DNA of 64,000 bases from NCBI GenBank assembly GCA_028023455.1, contig JAQFVV010006255.1:6616501-6680500 (forward strand). Direction: 5' to 3'. Each line of letters begins with the position of its first letter. Positions within the stretch are counted from its first letter, which is position 1. The position numbers and the translations under genes are program-made. This document shows positions 13,481-23,038 of this stretch, one piece after another. The notes under the pieces are model-generated. The model made no database searches. It saw only the letters and a list, made by a program, of their open reading frames with translations, and was not told where the DNA came from. The DNA comes from Epiperipatus broadwayi. Lineage: Eukaryota; Onychophora; Udeonychophora; Euonychophora; Peripatidae.

Positions 13481-13639
13481 AAGTGTAGAAATTTAAAAAA
13501 AGATCCATAGGTTACCATTGTAGATAATGCAATGTAATCTTAACCCTATTATAGATAGGGAATGGTTTGATGCTCTGGGAATAAAAATATGTATGGTTAA
13601 CCAGATTGCTATTGAGGAAGAAATAAGAACTAAATACAC

Positions 13640-14400
13640 AAGTTTATTTAAGAATGTGGAGAGTCAAATCATTACTATGCCAGTATAGTGATGCAAGATG
13701 GAGCAACCCCTGTGATTTTCAGGCTATGAAAGTTCCTTTTGCACTACAAGTTAAAGTAGAACAAGAGTTAAATGATTTAGTTAGTATGAGAATATTGACA
13801 CTAGTCAAAAAGACCAAGGAGACACTACGACTGTAGTGATATCTAACCCAAACAGACAAATTTGCATTTGTGGAGATTACCTTACTATAGTAAATAAAAA
13901 CCCCACAAAGAGTCATTATCCAGTGCCTAACATCAGAGAAATATTAGTTAATATGGAAAAGGCATTTCACTAAAATTGATTTGAGGGCTGCGCTGCATCA
14001 GATTCCAGTTTCTAAATGCATCTCATAACTGTTAACAATCATTACTCATAGAGGGATTGTCTAACTACAATTGGCTGCCTTATGGAATTACTATTGCACC
14101 AAATATCTTCCAAGCCAAGATAGATATGCTGTTCCAACAAATGGATTATAGCTGCTTATTCAGAAGAGAAATTATATTAGCAACTTTTAAAAATTTGCAA
14201 TCAGTTATCTAGTTTGGAGCTGGAATAAAACCAGAAAAATGTATCTGGATGATGATTGAAATAAAAGTTCTTGGGGCATATATTAAGCAAGGGAAAGAAG
14301 CCTGACCCTCAGAAGATTGTAGCTATAAATGAAGTCCCAAAACCCAGAAATATAGGCAAACTACAGGCTTTCCTGGGTCTCCTTAATTATTTTGAAACGC
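13640..14400 (+). pseudogene. gypsy reverse transcriptase remnant
   Basis: MKVPFALQVKVEQELNDLVS (13726-13785) is the N-terminal RT block that precedes the fingers domain. It is followed by ICICGDYLTIVNKNP and SHYPVPNIREIL (about 13860-13950), the usual DYR..N and P.P motifs. The catalytic region reads FTKIDLRAALHQIPVSK across a frame change near 13967, then YNWLPYGITIAPNIFQ (about 14063-14115). The YVDD box cannot be found intact near 14150, where the sequence is deleted or scrambled. Confidence 0.8.
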
Positions 14401-14499
14401 TTTTAAAGGGCAAAGCACATATAGCATGACCATTGTATAATTTGTTAAAAAAGGACAAAAGTGGCTTTTGAATCAAGCCCTAAAAAAGCTTTTAGTACT

Positions 14500-14790
14500 A
14501 TAAAGGAATTTCTGACATTCAAACTGATACTAACAACTGATGCATCAGATTTTGGGGTCAGAGCAGTTTTAACTCATACAGCAGCTGAGAGTGAGTGACC
14601 ACAGTCTTTGCTTTTAGAATACTAATCAAAGCAAAGCAAAACTACAATCAGTCATGTAAAAAGATGTTGGCTGTTATATTTGCTGTGAAGAAATTTCACC
14701 AGTACTTATATGGTCAAACATTCAAGATCTTTACTGATTATAAGCCACTGGTAGAAATATTGGATAAAAACAAAACCTCCATTTGAGTCC
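14500..14790 (+). pseudogene. gypsy RNase H remnant
   Basis: LILTTDASDFGVRAVL (14524-14571) carries the first catalytic Asp of retroviral-type RNase H. After a frame change, KQNYNQSCKKMLAVIFAVKK (14635-14694) and FKIFTDYKPLVEIL (14722-14763) show the catalytic Glu-equivalent region and the TDYKPL motif. The domain would remove RNA from RNA/DNA hybrids. A stop and frameshift near 14600 separate the two halves. Confidence 0.85.
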
Positions 14791-15089
14791 TAGAATGTTA
14801 AATTGGTCATATTTATAAGCAGATTATGATTTTGAACTAAATTGTAAAAAAATGAATGTCATTAAAGCAAGTAGACATGCTGTTGAGAATCCCAATTAAA
14901 TCAGCTTCACAGGAACTTGATCAAACCATTAACTACATAGACAATTGGAATAATGTAGTAATAGACAGTAAAAAGGTAAAAGGTTGGATAAAAGCTAAGT
15001 GGATCAGCAAAAGTTGACCCAGAAGTTGGCCTGAGATACTTCATAAAGCTATATGGGATCTAAGAGAAAAACTATCTATAAATAAAAGG

Positions 15090-15880
15090 GATGCATGCTA
15101 ATGAACAATAGAGTATTAATACCTAGTAGTGGTCATTATCAGGTTTTTTAGCTAATTCATCAAGGTTATTCTGGTATTGTATGGGCCAAAATATGTATGG
15201 TGGCCTGGAATTCATTATGAGATTGAACAATTCATGAAAACCTCTGAGAATTATCAAATAAATGCAAATGTTCCAAAGAAAAATTATATTACCTAGCCTG
15301 TAGTCGAAAAAGCTTGGAGCCATATTCACATTAATCATGCCATACTGTTCTATGGCTATATTTTTAGTAGTGTTTGGTTCATACTCAAAGTGGACTAAGT
15401 ATAGAATTGTAAAAAATACAAGCACTGAAAAAACAATCAGAAAACTTAATGGAAATTTTTGCTTTTCATGGTTTTTCTGAAATGGTAATATCCAATAATG
15501 GAACCAGTTGATACATCCATTAAATTCAAGGATTTTCTTAAGGAATGGGAAATTAAACACATAGTTATGGTCCAATATTACTCTTAGTCCAATGATATTG
15601 CAAAAAAGGCAGTACAAATGCTAAAGCAAATTCTATTAAAGGAAGGTACTGCAAATATACAAGAAACATTGCATTGTTTAATTGTATTAGCACAGTAAAC
15701 TGATGAATACTACAGATAAATCTCCAGTTAAGATGATATTTGGATAAAATTTGCACAATTATTGCTAATTCACTCAAATCAAAATTTTTCGAGTAATGAA
15801 AACAGCAGCACAGAATTGCACTATGCAGAAAGAGACAAAGTCTGGTTGAAAGATGTTCTCAAAAAGTAATGGGTGAAAGG
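15090..15880 (+). pseudogene. gypsy integrase remnant
   Basis: IHQGYSGIVWAK, then in a shifted frame YVWWPGIHYEIEQF (about 15160-15233), is the HHCC zinc-binding N-terminus, with the cysteines degraded. The core domain shows FLVVFGSYSKWTKYRIVKNT (15360-15419), where the usual catalytic Asp before SYSKW is replaced by Gly, and FHGFSEMVISNNGT (about 15465-15508). Late sequence near 15800-15870 (RDKVWLKD) resembles the C-terminal domain. It is dead. Confidence 0.8.
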
Positions 15881-16152
15881 CATAATTAAAAAACATCTGT
15901 CAAAGCAAATAGTAGTCATTGAGACAGAAATGGGGGAAAGTCATGCCTCAGAAAGAAGAAATTGAGTGAACTAGAAGTAATATAGTGCCAGACATTCCAA
16001 GTTATCTAGAGGAATTAGACTTACCAAAGTAAATGAAGGACACAAAATTGATAAGGATATTACCATTGAAAAGAAATATTTGCTTAGATCTCAAAGAACT
16101 GAGAATGAACTGAGCTATCTGAAAGACTGTGTGAGACTTAATAAATTGTAAT

Positions 16153-16170
16153 TTCTGAAGTGGTGGAGAT
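16153..16170 (+). promoter_or_regulatory. Polypurine-like tract before 3' LTR
   Basis: GAAGTGGTGGAGA sits immediately upstream of the TGCTATATA start of the 3' LTR. A purine-rich tract here primes plus-strand synthesis in LTR elements. The match is by position and composition only. Confidence 0.45.
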
Positions 16171-16196
16171 GCTATATATATATATATATATATATA

Positions 16197-16237
<41 letters not shown>

Positions 16238-16320
16238 GTAAAAAGATAATGTAAATTAGAAATAAAATGAGTGCTAAAGTTAAAAATAATGGATTATGAA
16301 GTTACAAATGTTAAATATTA

Positions 16321-16455
16321 CAGCAATGGTTTATAATCTATTATGGCCATGAATATGAGAGGAAAACCTCAAAAGTACTAGGCCTAGATTAATTTAATTG
16401 TTTTTGTTACTACTGACAGCTTCTTCTTCAGCGTGTTAAAGTGCTTATATATACT
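16321..16455. mobile_element. 135-bp insertion with 15-bp target duplication
   Basis: Absent from the 5' LTR. It is flanked by AAATGTTAAATATTA (16306-16320) and AAATGTTAAAGATTA (16456-16470), which differ by one base and occur once at the matching site of the 5' LTR. A 13-15-bp duplication is the signature of LINE-type retroposition, so a short retroposon or truncated element is likely. No tRNA-like promoter or coding sequence is obvious. Confidence 0.6.
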
Positions 16456-16812
16456 AAATGTTAAAGATTAAAATGTTGATAAACAGTTCCAGATTAGAAA
16501 ATGATTACTTAAAAGATAAGGAACTATAATAATTAATTATGTTTTAGAACATTCTACTCTCACCAGGAAGATATAAAAGTTTGCACACAGATAAGAGAAA
16601 TCGAGGTCTAATCTATACACTTGCATCATTGGAGCTGGTCATATTTATATGAAGATACAGAATGGTTAAGTGTAAGGAGGACTGCAGAGTGATCTAGTAA
16701 ATTCCACGACTGAAGGTATAAAAGTGGACTTAAGAACTATATAAGCCACACTGGCTTTATTATGTTTTAATTTATGCCTTTATGACCATGCATTCATAAG
16801 TAGTAATTTTAA

Positions 16813-17600
16813 CTATTTTGTTTTTAATTATGAAATCTTCATGGGCTGGAAGTCAAACTTTTTCCTACTGCTGAGAAATTTTGCAAAGTGTTTTTTTTAC
16901 AGCTTTAAAATTTATATATGTATTTTTTCTAATATTTTTAATTTCAAAAAAATTCAAAACATATCAAGTGGGTTTTCAAAATTTCTCAAACTTCATGATG
17001 ATGAGTGTCTTTTATATATATGAAAATCTCAAATTTTGTGAGATAAGAAAATATTGTGATGGTCTAAAAACTTTTTTGGAAAGTTTAAGATTATTTTTTG
17101 TATTGTAATTGTGTAATAATTATTAGAAATCAAAATATATATTATCACGTATTTATTTTTTACAGCAATGTTTTATTTTTAAATATAAAAGAATATATTC
17201 ATTTATGGAATGTTACTATAGAGGTTAAGATCACAGGAAATACAATTGTCTAGAAATGATGTCACTCAGCAGTCTGTTATAACATTTAGTGATATCATAA
17301 AAATTAGCAAAAATGTTAAACTTCTTAAGCACAAATTGATAAATTTACCAGATATTAAAAATAATTCATTCAGATTTTTAAAACAAAGAAGATTTTGTTC
17401 ATTTTGCAAATTGAATTTGCTCCACCTGAAATTTCATGATTCTGAAACTCAAATGTGATTTTTTAAAATTTATTTAATATCTAAATAAAAATATCTATCA
17501 AATGAGGTCAAATTTATTATACTCTGATAAATAATAATGGTTTAATATTAAAGTGAAAACTTAAATCTAGTGAGAAGAAAGTTAGCATTGTGCAAAAGTG
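16813..17600. mobile_element. 788-bp insertion flanked by TTAA
   Basis: Comparison with the 5' LTR, which has a single TTAA at this point (12153 region), shows an insertion bounded by TTAA at 16809-16812 and 17601-17604. The ends (CTATTTTG and GCAAAAGTG, reverse complement CACTTTTGC) are only weakly inverted. TTAA duplication is characteristic of piggyBac-like transposons, but no transposase is present. The short open frames inside (16841-17023, 17246-17458) match nothing I know. Confidence 0.5.
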
Positions 17601-17781
17601 TTAATACTGAGCTGTACCAATATAAATTGTAATGTGTAAAACTGTTTGAAAATTTTTTTTCTGCTTGTCTGACCACCTTTACCATGATTGTAGCATTCAT
17701 AATGGCTGTACATAGTTCAAGGCTTGATCTAGCAGGTTGTAGCTTTTGAATTACTATTTAATTATAATCATTTGTGATTCA

Positions 17782-17948
17782 ATTAAATTATAAGCTCTAG
17801 GAATGCTTAGATAAGAAAATCTTAAATTTTTATTAAATTATAAGCTCTAGGAATGCTTAGATAAGAAAATCTTAAATTTTTCTTATGTAAGTGTTTCTAG
17901 CAAGATAAGAAAATCTTAAATTTTTCTTATGTAAGTGTTTCTAGCATT
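17782..17948. repeat. Compound nested tandem duplication
   Basis: A 50-bp unit (17782-17831) is repeated at 17832-17881. An overlapping 44-bp unit containing AGATAAGAAAATCTTAAATT then repeats (about 17859-17902 and 17903-17946). The two periods share the AAGAAAATCTTAAA core, so two successive duplications must have occurred. It lies about 200 bp upstream of the first visible exchanger exon. Confidence 0.9.
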
Positions 17949-18123
17949 TATAAACGAATTGAATTACAATTTGTCTAAGAAAAGTTAACTACATATATAT
18001 AATTATAATCATTTATTAATAATAAATTACTATTATTTATAAAATGTATTATAAATTATTTTTTAGAATAATTAATTAAATAATTAGTCATTAGTGTGTA
18101 AATCTTTATTAAGATTATTAATT

Positions 18124-18143
18124 ATTTTCTTTTTTTTTACTAG
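18124..18143 (+). promoter_or_regulatory. Splice acceptor, first visible exchanger exon
   Basis: A pyrimidine-rich tract followed by TACTAG precedes the exon. The exon must start at 18144 because GT plus the last base of the upstream exon gives the conserved Gly before FHMSGKLSS; the acceptor therefore splits that codon after its first base. Confidence 0.9.
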
Positions 18144-18610
18144 GTTTTCATATGTCTGGTAAGTTATCTAGTGTTTTTCCAGAAAGTTGTCTTTTGATTA
18201 CACTCGGAGTTGTTGTTGGAGTTATTCTTTATTTCACTGAAATTGCTCAGCATGAGCATTACCATCTAACATCTACAACATTTTTTTTATTTTTATTGCC
18301 ACCCATAGTTTTGGAAGCAGGATATTTTATGCCTAATCGTGCCTTTTTTGATAACTTGGGTACAATCTTATTATTTGCTGTGATTGGAACTATATGGAAT
18401 ACAGTAACAATTGGAGTATCATTGTGGGCTATTGGACTAACAGGATTGTATGGAGTCCAATTAAACATTCTTCAAGCATTTGTCTTCAGTGCTCTTATTT
18501 CTGCAGTTGATCCTGTTGCTGTTTTGGCTGTTTTTGAAGAAATCCATGTTAACGAAATTCTTCACATTGTAGTTTTTGGAGAATCTTTGTTGAATGATGC
18601 AGTCACTGTT
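18144..18610 (+). CDS. SLC9A: Na+/H+ exchanger (SLC9A/NHE), internal exon A
   Basis: Electroneutral exchange of extracellular Na+ for intracellular H+ across the plasma membrane. This 467-bp exon encodes 155 full codons of the transport domain. Visible landmarks are [11 protein letters not shown] (residues 4-14), [19 protein letters not shown] (50-68), the cation-site helix [19 protein letters not shown] (119-137) and [12 protein letters not shown] (144-155). E146 and D151 correspond to the E262 and D267 ion-binding residues of human NHE1, and both are kept. Hydrophobic helices lie at about 15-30, 45-62, 71-98 and 106-130. The donor GTAAGT is at 18611, phase 0, joining TV to VLYHM in the next exon. 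Wording is closest to the NHE3/insect Nhe2 branch; the exact orthologue is not settled. An in-frame readthrough to 18679 is intron. Confidence 0.96.
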
Positions 18611-18955
18611 GTAAGTATACAAAATATTGAAGAATATAATATTTTACATCTTAATTTTAATTATTATGTAAAAGGGTGATTTTTTGAAAAAATTTTAATT
18701 ATTTTAAATGCTATAATTATTTCATACCTATAATCTAATAGATGTGTTTCTATATTAAATTATCATTCTAATCAGTTATTTGATTTTTCAAAATGAAAAT
18801 ATTTTCATCATTTTGTTTTGATTAATTATGCAAATTAATTTATTAATATTTTTCAGTCAGTAAAATAATATATTTATAGACAAATATGTAATTGGAAAAA
18901 AAAATCAAGTAAAAAATAATAAACGCTAATGGCTTTATTACTTGAGTGTATTCAA

Positions 18956-19012
18956 ATGCTAGAAATAGATTCTGGGATCTCCTGATTGCAAATCAGATGA
19001 TCTACTAAGCCA
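18956..19012 (-). repeat. tRNA-like SINE remnant
   Basis: Read on the - strand, TGGCTTAGTAGA resembles the A-box region and TCTGATTTGCAATCAGG forms an anticodon stem-loop with TGC in the loop (alanine-type). ATGCTGG and CTAGCAT can pair as a seven-base acceptor-like stem, but the T-arm/B-box is degraded. It ends about 40 bp from a foldback element. It is more likely a tRNA-derived SINE piece than a working tRNA gene. Confidence 0.4.
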
Positions 19013-19048
19013 GCATCAAAACACACAATGCATCACCAAACCATAAAT

Positions 19049-19213
19049 ACAGGTAAAAATCTCCATACAGTAGTGCCACTCAATGCAAGCCAGACTAGTC
19101 TGGTGATATTGTATGAGTAGGCGCTAGATAGGGATTTTATGCATAAACCTTCTTGCATTCATTGATTACTCTGGCTTGCACTGAGTGGCACTACTATATG
19201 GAGTTTTGCCTGT
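19049..19213. mobile_element. Short foldback element (ACAGGC family)
   Basis: The left end ACAGGTAAAAATCTCCATAC and right end, read in reverse ACAGGCAAAACTCCATAT, are inverted; the arms continue through TAGTGCCACTCA(A/G)TGCAAGCC on both sides. It is a 165-bp deletion derivative of the 472-bp element at 31629-32100. Confidence 0.85.
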
Positions 19214-19424
19214 TTTGAGCAAGCATAAATAATTGACATTGCAGTTCTTTAAATCTTCATATTAAGCTAAATATTTGTATTTATATATTAACATGAATAT
19301 TTTTATGTGAAAGATATTAAATGTTTTTTTCAGATAAGTTTTCCTATATATAAGGACAAGACTTATTTTTATCAAGAGAGTAATAAATAGATCTCAAAGA
19401 ACAGTTTCAGTTATAAATAGTATT

Positions 19425-19450
19425 AAAACAGGCAAAACTCTCTATACGTA
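19425..19450. repeat. Isolated end of the ACAGGC foldback family
   Basis: ATTAAAACAGGCAAAACTCT followed by CTATACG matches the terminus of the 31629 element, after which homology stops. A solo end, from truncation or abortive insertion. Confidence 0.6.
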
Positions 19451-19984
19451 TTGGTGATCATGTGATGTTTATTGGTTTATAAATAGTATTAAAAAAATCA
19501 TTGAATTTCAAAATAACTAATAAAAAAGAGAGAGAAAACTAAATATAGCAAAATCCTAATATTTTAGCCGCAATCGTTTGCAGTTCTACAAGTGAATAAT
19601 ATTTATTTTAAATGTTGGACAAAACACTCAGTAAGAGTTTAGTCATTTTAAAATTTTATTGTAAGTGAATGTAACATGTATTTTAACAAGTATAGTGTAT
19701 AAACTTAAAATAGCTTACACACATTTGCCTAATAATTAAATTTCTATTTATGTATCAAATTATAGAATGATTCTGCATAGTTTAATGCAATAGTTTAGTG
19801 ATTCTAGAGCACAAAGTCCATGAATCACAGCTCAACTCTACCATTTCTGGTACTTAAACTTCATAATCTCTTGCACAACATAATATCTAATTATGTTGCA
19901 GAATAATTACAGACAATTTATTATAATTCTGCTGCATTTTGTTTTATTTTTAATTAATAATTATTTTGAAATTCAACAATTTTT

Positions 19985-20965
19985 GGTATTTACATATTAG
20001 ACCTGCTGTGATGAAAGTCGACTGTACAAATAAATATCTAAATAAAGACCAAATTAAACACATTTACAATGTTGTAAAAAGAAAAATAATTACTTTTTTA
20101 CATGAATATTAGATAATATTCCAATAAGGAGAATGTTGTTACTCAAAATGTTGGTTTCACTGTTTAAAGTATGTTGTGATATCATGAAAGAATGCTGGAA
20201 TGACCAATCATGTGGTGAAAGTAAGGTGTATATATAATTAGCTGTCCAGTTTTAATTCCTGCAGGGTGAATTTTTTGAATGACTTTTTTATTCAATGGAA
20301 TGATTAAAATTTGGGAACTGCCCACTATCAAGGACAATGCAGTTCACTATTTTCAAGAGACAGTCATAGACAAGAATAACTATTTGCAATAAGTATGTGT
20401 ATGTAGCATGTTATTCCAAGAAAAATTCAAAAGTCTCCAAAAGTGATGACTTATGAGCTTCCAGAATGCAAACTTTTTTGTGCAAATCATAGCTATGCTT
20501 TTGTTTGCATTTTGCAGGACATAAAAACTTCAATCCATTCTAATGATTGTAAGAAACAATCTTTAGCTTTTTTTAAATTGGAATAAATGTATATTGCTAA
20601 AAGTTTAGTTGCTGCAACATCATTTCTCACAAAAAAAATGTAAATACATATTTATTTATTTCCATTTCAGTAAATAATGTTATAGGTCACCATTTTGTAT
20701 GAAATAAACTTAGTTCTTGTTATTTTTGAAAATAACTTGAATTGCTTCAAAACGCAAATATGTATTTGTTTATTTCCACTATATAAAGTTTATCAGTCAC
20801 CATTTTGTACTAATAAAGTTATTTGTCATCATTTATCAAAACTGATGGATTAAGTTTGTCAGAAAATCCCATGCAGATATTATTTTACGAGACTGCAAAG
20901 TTAGAAAGTTATTTCCAGTCTAATACATATATGACATTTCACAGCAGGTATAATATGGTAGTACC
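19985..20965. mobile_element. TIR transposon, 981 bp (GGTA(C/T) family, copy 1)
   Basis: The left end GGTATTTACATATTAGACCT and the reverse complement of the right end (GGTACTACCATATTATACCT) are inverted and both continue into GCTGTGA. The flanks are CAATTTTT (19977-19984) and TAATTTTT (20966-20973), a one-mismatch 8-bp duplication. The interior has no transposase and holds a degenerate duplication around GTCACCATTTTGTA (20686 and 20796, period about 110 bp). The right end is homologous to the 319-bp copy at 22712-23030. Confidence 0.75.
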
Positions 20966-20973
20966 TAATTTTT

Positions 20974-22703
20974 TAATACTATAAATGTAAAAACTAGAAT
21001 ATTTTCTTTGAAGGATATCTGTGATGTTATTGAATCAAGTGATATATGATTCTCAGTAGAATCCTGATCAATAGCTATATATAAAGTATAAAAGTGCTTA
21101 CTAGCATTTCAATAATGTCTTAGATTTTTTTCAGGTATGACTGAAATTCAAAGTAGAGATTTAAGTAAGAATAGATTTTTATTCAAACTTCTTTAGAATT
21201 TCATTTTTTCTGTTTTAACAGAAACAACTGTGATATTATTAAAATAGTAGCAAGCAATTTTGATTATAGAGATTAGAATCATTTTTAGGACCTTTCACCT
21301 ACCCATCTACCTTCACTTGAATGGTATTCTGCCTCTTCTTACACATGGAAAAAAATGGAAAAAACATTTTATATGTCAATGCTGTTTATATATGTAAAAA
21401 TGAATATTTATATTATGAATAATGTTATTTGATAAAAATTTCTTTTGATAATATTTTGTTGTCTTTCTCGGTAAAACTTATATACTCTTGTGAATATTTA
21501 TTGAAGCATTTTGTATTAAATAATACCATATTTGTTTTATTTTTTTTTGGTTTTATTTATTTATTTATATTCAAAAAATAAAATAATAAAAGTCTTTTAT
21601 ATATATATATTTTTTGATGTGTAGCTGTGCTTTTCCACAACTTCAGAAAGTGTCCTTATTATATCTAACCCATGGTTTTTTATACATATTTTATATTTTA
21701 TAATACAATTCAAAACTTTAAGTATCCATCTAGTAATAAATTCTTCTAGAAACATATCTATTCAGTTCATTTTAAACTTTTAATTTTTTTTTAATGATGT
21801 TGCTGATACCCTCTTACTCTCTCACCCATATTGTACACTTGATTCAATTCTTCTTGCTAATTTAAATACACCTATCTCCATTAAACCAATGTGCTGTTAG
21901 TAGTCCTACATTGCTCTTATATTAAGAATGTTAAGTTTTATGTCCATAAATAAGCACTGGTAGAACATATTTTTAAAAACTTTTCTTCTAAAATATATAC
22001 CATATTTTCTTTTAATGTAGTATTATTATTTCTACCAAAAGCACTTTTTCCTAATTTAATTCTATAATTAATTTTAGACACTATTTTTCTATATGTAACA
22101 ATAATTTAATTAAAGTATTTATAATCCTAATTTACTTTTTTTTTAATTTTTTTCAAAAAGTCACTGAACTGAGCATTTTATTGTTTTCAACACTTAATTT
22201 TAATCCTACTTGTTTATAATATCTAACATTTTTTTATAATTCATAAATGCAATGAAAAATGTTAATTCACATTTATTGATTCTTTGTGTAACATCTCTAT
22301 ATTTGAATATAATCTACTCCACTATAATTACTTTTAAATCCAGTTTGTTCTTTTGCTTGGTTTAAGTTTTTTTATAGATGACTGTAAGAATTAGAGTAAA
22401 TATTTTGTACAGAACTGATAGAAATCTGTCTTTTTTCATTCTTCTTAAATATCAATGTGGTATCAGTATGCATTATTTCAGTTATCTAGTAAATTCTTAT
22501 TATATAAACATTTGGGGAATCATTTTTCCAATATTTTTTCTCATTTTTTCCATTCTTTATTTTAAATACATACCATTTCAAAAGATGTTATCATAATTAT
22601 ATAAAATACTTTATTTTTTTTTTTTATATTACTATATGGTTCTTTGTAGAATTCTTCTATACACTTCATAATATGACTTATATATAAATATTGTGACACT
22701 TTA
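20974..22703. other. Intronic AT-rich DNA, nothing recognised
   Basis: Pyrimidine-rich and A-rich stretches only; no domain, repeat pair or RNA gene that I can support. Confidence 0.5.
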
Positions 22704-22711
22704 ATTTTATA

Positions 22712-23030
22712 GGTACTTACATAATAGATCTGCTGTGACATTTCACATATCTGCCGATACTAATATATAAACCTGAAAAAGTAAATTTTTAACAATATGA
22801 AAAGTATAAATTTGTATGCAAAAATAATAAACACATTATGATACTAAATAAAAACAGGTAGTTGTGAGTTTTTAATATGACCCTCTGCTTTTGCAAACAC
22901 TCCTCCCATTGACGAAAGGTGTAGCATTTTGACAAACACGGGGAGCAATTTGATAAGATCGCAAGATTTGAAAGTTTTAATGGACTGATACTTATGTGAA
23001 ATGTCACAGTAGGTTTAATACATAAGTACC
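22712..23030. mobile_element. TIR transposon/MITE, 319 bp (GGTA(C/T) family, copy 2)
   Basis: The ends GGTACTTACATAATAGATCT and, in reverse, GGTACTTATGTATTAAACCT continue into (G/A)CTGTGACATTTCACAT, giving inverted repeats of about 39 bp. A perfect 8-bp target duplication ATTTTATA flanks it (22704-22711 and 23031-23038). It has no coding capacity. TIRs beginning GG with 8-9-bp duplications occur in Merlin-type elements, and 8-bp duplications also in hAT and P elements, so the superfamily is open. Confidence 0.85.
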
Positions 23031-23038
23031 ATTTTATA

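Larger units (their letters stand above)
11788..17640 (+). mobile_element. Ty3/gypsy LTR retrotransposon, decayed, with nested insertions
   Basis: The order 5' LTR, primer-binding-like site, gag, protease, reverse transcriptase, RNase H, integrase, purine-rich tract, 3' LTR is present on the + strand. Domain order RT-RNase H-integrase marks Ty3/gypsy; the sequences resemble the invertebrate lineage annotated as K02A2.6-like. Every domain is broken by frameshifts and stops. The 3' LTR is interrupted by two later insertions and its distal end is missing or diverged after 17636. Confidence 0.9.
16170..17640 (+). repeat. 3' LTR, split by two insertions
   Basis: LTR sequence runs 16170-16320, 16456-16812 and 17601-17640, with insertions at 16321-16455 and 16813-17600. 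A long AT repeat (16172-16234) has expanded near its start. It retains GATATAAAAGTTTGCACACAG (16569-16589), a plausible TATA box and promoter region that is missing from the 5' LTR. After 17636 the match to the 5' LTR ends, so the LTR terminus and target duplication are lost. Confidence 0.75.

Noticed and set aside
15123-15617. 164-codon open frame on the - strand
   Set aside because: It lies antisense to the gypsy integrase remnant, whose motifs are on the + strand; a shadow frame.
18611-18679. Open frame continuing past exon A to a stop at 18677-18679
   Set aside because: GTAAGT at 18611 is a strong donor, and exon B joins AVTV to VLYHM exactly as in NHE proteins; the extension is A/T-biased intron.
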